From contig NZ_BMXV01000005.1 of assembly GCF_014651935.1 (NCBI RefSeq), positions 62,001 to 126,000 of the forward strand: a stretch of 64,000 nt of DNA, given 5' to 3'. Below, piece after piece: positions 60,087-64,000 of this stretch. The DNA is from Marinobacter zhanjiangensis. GTDB lineage: Bacteria; Pseudomonadota; Gammaproteobacteria; Pseudomonadales; Oleiphilaceae. Position numbers and translations under genes: made by a program. The notes below the pieces were generated by a model. The model had not been told where the DNA came from. It saw only the letters and a program-made list of their open reading frames with translations, and did no database searches. Numbering within the stretch: position 1 is the first letter of the stretch; each line of letters opens with the position of its first letter.

Positions 60087-61583
60087 ATGAACCGACTGCT
60101 TGGCAGCGCCGGACAAATGTTCCATTCGGTACGGCTGACGCTGTTCCTGAGTATCGTTGTCCCACTGATGCTGGTGGTGGGCGCCGGCATTTTTTTTGCG
60201 GTTAGCGCCATAGAAGACAATCTGGACGAGCGCCTGCGGGAGGATCTGGAACTGGTGGCCCGAGCAGCCAGCGGACCGCTGTCGCGGGCCATGGAAGACG
60301 GCAATGACATCGTGCTGGATCAGGCCCTGGAATCCATTTTCCGGATCGGTCGCGTCTACGGCGCATCCGTTTTTGATGCCGACGGCATACAGGTGGCCAG
60401 CCTGGGGGTTGCCGACACCAGTGTGCGCACCAGCCGCAGTGCCAACGAGGTGATCCGGAGCGGCGAACGGGGAGGCACTTTCCGCCGGGTGGACGGGGTG
60501 TCGGTGTTTTCCCAGTTCACGCCGCTGGTTGCCAGCGACGGCCGTATCATCGGCCTGCTGCAGGTGACCCGTAAACGCAGTGACTTCCATCGTCAGGTAG
60601 CGTCTGCCCGGATCTGGGCGGTGGTGACCTGGTGCCTGGTATTGCTGGTCGTCAGCCTGGTGGTGGTGTTGGGGCACTACGGCGCCGTCGGGCGTTACGT
60701 CAACCGGCTGTTGTCGGCCATGGGTGGCATGGCTCCAGGGCAGTGGCATATCCATTCGGACCCTTCCGGGCCCCGGGAAATTCGTCAGCTGCACGAGGGG
60801 CTTCACCACCTGGGTCAGCGCATGGCCCAGGCTGAAGAGGAAATCCGCCAGCGTGTGCGGCGGGAACAGGAGCTGGGTGAGCAGCTGGAATACCAGGAAA
60901 AGGTAGCCATGATCGGCCGCGTGGCCGGTGGCGTCGCCCATGAGCTGGGGGCTCCCCTGAACGTCATCCAGGGCAGGGCGGCGATACTGGCGCGCCATGA
61001 CCTTGAGGCTGATGACAGGCGTCACCTGGACGATATCCGCTACCAGGTGCAGCGCATGACCCTCATTATCGAGCAATTGCTGGACTGCTTCCGGCATGTG
61101 CCTGACGCCCGTCGGCCGGTGGACCTGGCGCCGATTCTGCGCGAGCTTGTCGCGGGCCTGGGGGATGAGCCGGGGACGGCAAGGGCGACGGTTGCGCTGG
61201 CCTTGCCGGACGAGCCGGTACTGGTGCAGGCGGAGCCGACACGGCTGGAGCTGGCCTGCCTCAACGTCATACGCAATGCCTGCGAGGCGGCTCGCTCGCG
61301 GGTGGAGGTGACGGTTCAGCGGTCCGGTGACTGGTGGCAAATGCAGGTGGATGATGACGGGCCCGGCATCGCGGAGGACATGCGCGAACGCGTTTTCGAG
61401 CCCTTCTTCAGCACACGCCCCGCGGGAGAGGGTACCGGTCTCGGCCTGGCCATGGTCAAGAGTGTCATCAAGGAGCACCGGGGGCAGCTCAATGTGACCG
61501 ACAGCGCCCTGGGAGGCTGCTGCATGAGCCTGTTCTGGCCGCGAGCCGAATCCACCCCGCCGGGCCAGGAGCAATCCCCGTGA
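60087..61583 (+). CDS. Sensor histidine kinase of the NtrB type
   Basis: A 498-residue membrane kinase. Helix at about 18-38, a periplasmic sensor of about 130 residues ([39 protein letters not shown]), a second helix [18 protein letters not shown], a HAMP-like linker, then [18 protein letters not shown] with the phospho-histidine, [14 protein letters not shown] (N box), [21 protein letters not shown] (G1/F) and [15 protein letters not shown] (G2). It signals to the downstream sigma-54 regulator, whose GTG start overlaps its stop by 4 bp. Ligand unknown; the sensor resembles a single Cache domain. Confidence 0.94.
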   Translation: MNRLLGSAGQMFHSVRLTLFLSIVVPLMLVVGAGIFFAVSAIEDNLDERLREDLELVARAASGPLSRAMEDGNDIVLDQALESIFRIGRVYGASVFDADGIQVASLGVADTSVRTSRSANEVIRSGERGGTFRRVDGVSVFSQFTPLVASDGRIIGLLQVTRKRSDFHRQVASARIWAVVTWCLVLLVVSLVVVLGHYGAVGRYVNRLLSAMGGMAPGQWHIHSDPSGPREIRQLHEGLHHLGQRMAQAEEEIRQRVRREQELGEQLEYQEKVAMIGRVAGGVAHELGAPLNVIQGRAAILARHDLEADDRRHLDDIRYQVQRMTLIIEQLLDCFRHVPDARRPVDLAPILRELVAGLGDEPGTARATVALALPDEPVLVQAEPTRLELACLNVIRNACEAARSRVEVTVQRSGDWWQMQVDDDGPGIAEDMRERVFEPFFSTRPAGEGTGLGLAMVKSVIKEHRGQLNVTDSALGGCCMSLFWPRAESTPPGQEQSP

Positions 61584-62959
61584 AGCTATCGGAAACCCTA
61601 TTACTGATTGAAGATGACGTCAGCCTGAGAACACTGCTCCAGGAAGAGCTGGAGCTGGATGGCTACCAGGTGCTGGTGGCGGGTACAACGGCCGAGGGCG
61701 CGTCGATGGCGCTGAGCCAGGCACCGGACCTGGTAATCTCCGACCTGCGGCTGCCGGATGGCGACGGCCTGGACGTCTTGCGCAAGCTGCAAGCCGAGGG
61801 TCGCATGGTGCCCTTCATCATTATCACCGCATTCGGCACCGTGGACCAGGCGGTGGAAGCATTGCAGGCCGGGGCTGACGATTTCCTCACCAAACCGCTG
61901 TCCACTGAGCACCTGCGGCTGAAGGTAAAGCGGTTGCTGGCCCATGCGGCCCTCAGTCACGAACTGGCCCGCTATCGCTCCGTATCCGGCCAGCCGGCCA
62001 ACCTGGGTCTGGTGGGGGAGAGTGTGGCCATGGATCGGCTGCGCCAGGAAATCCGGCAGGTGGCCCGCAGCCATGCCGCCGTGCTGGTCAATGGCGAAAG
62101 CGGCACCGGCAAGGAGCTGGTCGCCCGGGCGATACACAGCGAAAGCAGTCGTCGTGAGGCGCCCTTCATTCCGGTGAATTGCGCCGGCATTCCCCATGAG
62201 CTGATGGAAAGCGAGTTCTTTGGTCATGCCGCTGGAGCCTTCACCGGAGCACGGCAGGCACGTAAGGGGCTGTTCGCCGAGGCCAGCGGCGGCACTCTGC
62301 TGCTGGACGAGATCGGGGAGATGCCCTTGCCGCTTCAGGCCAAGCTGTTGCGGGTGCTGCAGGAGGGCCGGGTCAAGCCGGTGGGCGCGGAGCGGGAAGA
62401 AGCGGTGGATGTGCGGGTCATTGCCGCCACCCATGTGGATCTGCTGGAAGCGGTGGAGCGGGGCGACTTCCGGGAAGACCTGTACTACCGGCTGGAAACG
62501 CTGGCCCTGACGGTGCCGCCCCTGCGACAGCGGGGCGATGATGTAGAGCTGCTTGCCATGCACTTTCTGCGTCATTCGGCAGACCGCCATGGGCGGGGTT
62601 TCATGCGCCTGGGTGAGGCGACGCTGCAAACCCTGGTGGACTATCCGTTCCCGGGCAATGTGCGTGAACTGGCCAGTGCCATGGAGCGGGCCGTTACCTT
62701 CTGTGAAGGCGACGTGGTGCAGCCCGAACATCTTCCTGCCCGCATCCGCAAACGCCAGATGGGCCCTCTGGACAAGGCCCGCGACGCGGACCAACAGGAC
62801 TCCATCGCCAGCTGGCCGACCCTGGAGGCGCTCCAGCAGGACTATGTTCGCCAGGTAATGAGCGCTGTCGGGGGCAACAAGCGCCGTGCTGCCCAGGTGC
62901 TGGGCATCAATCGCCGCACGCTGTACCGCTGGCTGGACAACAGTGGAGCAAAACAGTGA
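61580..62959 (+). CDS. Sigma-54-dependent response regulator (NtrC family)
   Basis: A 459-residue regulator: receiver with the phosphorylation site in [12 protein letters not shown] and lysine in FLTKPLS; AAA+ domain with [15 protein letters not shown] (Walker A), [17 protein letters not shown] (sigma-54 contact loop), [14 protein letters not shown] (Walker B) and [12 protein letters not shown]; Fis-type helix-turn-helix [20 protein letters not shown] at the end. It activates sigma-54 promoters once phosphorylated by the partner kinase. GTG start overlaps the kinase gene. The overlapping downstream exporter gene suggests a three-gene unit. Confidence 0.96.
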   Translation: MKLSETLLLIEDDVSLRTLLQEELELDGYQVLVAGTTAEGASMALSQAPDLVISDLRLPDGDGLDVLRKLQAEGRMVPFIIITAFGTVDQAVEALQAGADDFLTKPLSTEHLRLKVKRLLAHAALSHELARYRSVSGQPANLGLVGESVAMDRLRQEIRQVARSHAAVLVNGESGTGKELVARAIHSESSRREAPFIPVNCAGIPHELMESEFFGHAAGAFTGARQARKGLFAEASGGTLLLDEIGEMPLPLQAKLLRVLQEGRVKPVGAEREEAVDVRVIAATHVDLLEAVERGDFREDLYYRLETLALTVPPLRQRGDDVELLAMHFLRHSADRHGRGFMRLGEATLQTLVDYPFPGNVRELASAMERAVTFCEGDVVQPEHLPARIRKRQMGPLDKARDADQQDSIASWPTLEALQQDYVRQVMSAVGGNKRRAAQVLGINRRTLYRWLDNSGAKQ

Positions 62960-63864
62960 AAGACCAGCGCCGTGCCATGCTGTTCGGGCTGGGTGCCGTG
63001 CTGCTCTGGTCGACGGTTGCCACCGCGTTCAAGTTGACCCTGGGCTACTACACGCCGTTGCAGATGTTGCTGATGGCCTGCCTGACGTCGGTGGCGGTGC
63101 TGGCGCTGTTGCTGGCCATTCGGGGGCAGCTGTCCGGGGTTTTCCGGTTGTCCCGGCGCCAGTATCTCCAGTCCCTCGCCCTGGGCCTGATCAACCCGTT
63201 TCTCTATTACCTGCTGCTGTTCGGTGCCTTCGACCGGCTGCCGGCGCAGGAAGCGCAACCCATCAACTACACCTGGGCGCTGGTGCTGGCCTACCTGTCA
63301 GTGCCTTTCCTCGGCCACAGCCTGCGGGTGACAGACATCCTGGCGGGGCTGGTCTGCTATGGCGGCGTAGTGGTTATCGCTACCCGGGGCGATCTGTCAG
63401 ACCTGTCGTTTTCCGACCCGGTGGGGGTTGCCCTGGCCATCGGCAGTACCCTGGTGTGGGCCACTTACTGGATCCTGGCAACCCGGGACAACCGCGAGCC
63501 GGTCACCGGCCTGCTGCTGAACTTCCTGTTCGGGCTGCCTTTCATCTTCGCGGTGACCTGGTGGCAGGATGGTCTGCCGCCCCTGGCCAGCGGCGGTTTT
63601 GCCGGCAGTCTCTATGTGGGTGTCTTCGAGATGGGGCTGGCCTTCGTGCTCTGGTCCCGGGCCATGAAACTGGCCACCAATACCGCCCGGGTCAGCAATC
63701 TGATCTTTATCTCGCCCTTCCTGTCGCTGGTGTTTATCTACCTGATCCTGGGGGAAGTCATCCTGGCCTCCACCTGGGTTGGTCTGATCCTGATCGTTGC
63801 CGGTCTCTGGTTGCAGCAGTCGGGCAGCAATCGGGCAGGGGCGGGTGAGCAGGCCCATGACTGA
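62956..63864 (+). CDS. EamA/DMT family transporter
   Basis: A 302-residue drug/metabolite transporter with ten helices in two EamA repeats: [20 protein letters not shown] and [20 protein letters not shown] open the repeats. It exports small metabolites or amino acids across the inner membrane. GTG start overlaps the stop of the NtrC-type gene by 4 bp, so expression is coupled to the two-component system. The substrate may be what the kinase senses, which is inference. The end overlaps the GIY-YIG gene by 8 bp. Confidence 0.9.
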   Translation: MKDQRRAMLFGLGAVLLWSTVATAFKLTLGYYTPLQMLLMACLTSVAVLALLLAIRGQLSGVFRLSRRQYLQSLALGLINPFLYYLLLFGAFDRLPAQEAQPINYTWALVLAYLSVPFLGHSLRVTDILAGLVCYGGVVVIATRGDLSDLSFSDPVGVALAIGSTLVWATYWILATRDNREPVTGLLLNFLFGLPFIFAVTWWQDGLPPLASGGFAGSLYVGVFEMGLAFVLWSRAMKLATNTARVSNLIFISPFLSLVFIYLILGEVILASTWVGLILIVAGLWLQQSGSNRAGAGEQAHD

Positions 63865-64000
63865 CTGGCATCTGTATATCATCCGCACTGCCAGCGGCAG
63901 CCTCTATACCGGTGTCACCACCGATGTGGAGCGGCGCTTTGCCGAACATCAGGCCAGTGGCGCCCGTTGTGCCCGCAGCCTGAGAGGCAAGGGCCCGCTG
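63857..64000 (+). CDS. GIY-YIG domain protein (UPF0213 type), 3' end outside window
   Basis: The first 48 codons of a gene that runs off the window. [20 protein letters not shown] is a GIY-YIG motif start in the small UPF0213 group (LYIIRT for YVLRC), followed by [20 protein letters not shown] with the expected arginine and histidine. Members are small putative nucleases of unknown role. ATG at 63857 overlaps the end of the EamA gene, so it is probably in the same transcript. Confidence 0.88.
   Translation, partial: MTDWHLYIIRTASGSLYTGVTTDVERRFAEHQASGARCARSLRGKGPL

Noticed and set aside
59958..61574. 538-codon open frame on the minus strand opposite the histidine kinase gene
   Set aside because: Composition is rich in His, Gln and Arg without domains, and the plus strand encodes a clear kinase.
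61601..62794. 397-codon minus-strand frame opposite the NtrC-type gene
   Set aside because: Antisense shadow of a well-supported gene.

Overview
The window is a chromosomal segment of about 60 percent GC from a free-living, probably marine or halophilic gammaproteobacterium. Marinobacter, Halopseudomonas or a close relative fits best; this is inferred from gene content and was not tested by any search. Pointers are a BCCT osmolyte transporter, MscS, a TRAP solute-binding protein, PhoX, cyclopropane fatty acid synthase, and two esterases resembling the marine PET-hydrolase type described from Pseudomonas (Halopseudomonas) aestusnigri. There is no prophage, CRISPR array, tRNA or rRNA that I can see.

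Layout. 1-4.5 kb: end of a BCCT carrier, a beta-CASP nuclease, an azlCD amino-acid exporter pair ending inside a 269-bp inverted-repeat element, and an FMN reductase. 4.6-6.9 kb: an iron-storage nanocompartment operon (encapsulated ferritin, encapsulin shell, flavin reductase). 7.1-8.3 kb: MscS. 8.4-13.7 kb: two tandem PET-hydrolase-like secreted polyesterases, a thioesterase, endonuclease V and an AraC regulator. The two esterase promoters and the AraC upstream region carry the same operator-like sequence. 13.9-19.2 kb: PadR, nitronate monooxygenase, DsbA-like protein, small membrane proteins, Ohr and an ankyrin protein. 19.3-23.9 kb: TauE/SafE, a Fur-box-preceded siderophore receptor with a second inverted-repeat element in its leader, and a LexA-box-preceded radical SAM gene. 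24-36.7 kb: mixed metabolism and signalling (serine hydrolase, HD-GYP, AbiTii protein, ZIP, membrane-anchored receiver, lipid kinase, inactive-looking SprT relative, acyl-CoA dehydrogenase, gabT, mtgA, mgtC).

36.9-46.7 kb: two paralogous operons, each a Tat-exported protein followed by a GMC flavin oxidoreductase with a four-cysteine motif. They flank a block with alkB, a parvulin, LysR and a sirtuin. 47-64 kb: cfa, a freestanding acyl-CoA dehydrogenase C-terminal-domain protein, uppP, an acidic lipoprotein, phoX with a possible Pho box, a chemoreceptor with its sensor domain at the C-terminus, MFS, rlmJ, a TRAP-binding lipoprotein, DUF4168, an NtrB/NtrC-type two-component pair, an EamA exporter and the start of a GIY-YIG protein.

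The strongest leads are the esterase pair with its inferred AraC regulon, the encapsulin operon with a built-in NAD(P)H flavin reductase, the duplicated Tat/GMC operons, and small CTAG-ended inverted-repeat elements whose ends have supplied stop codons to two host genes.
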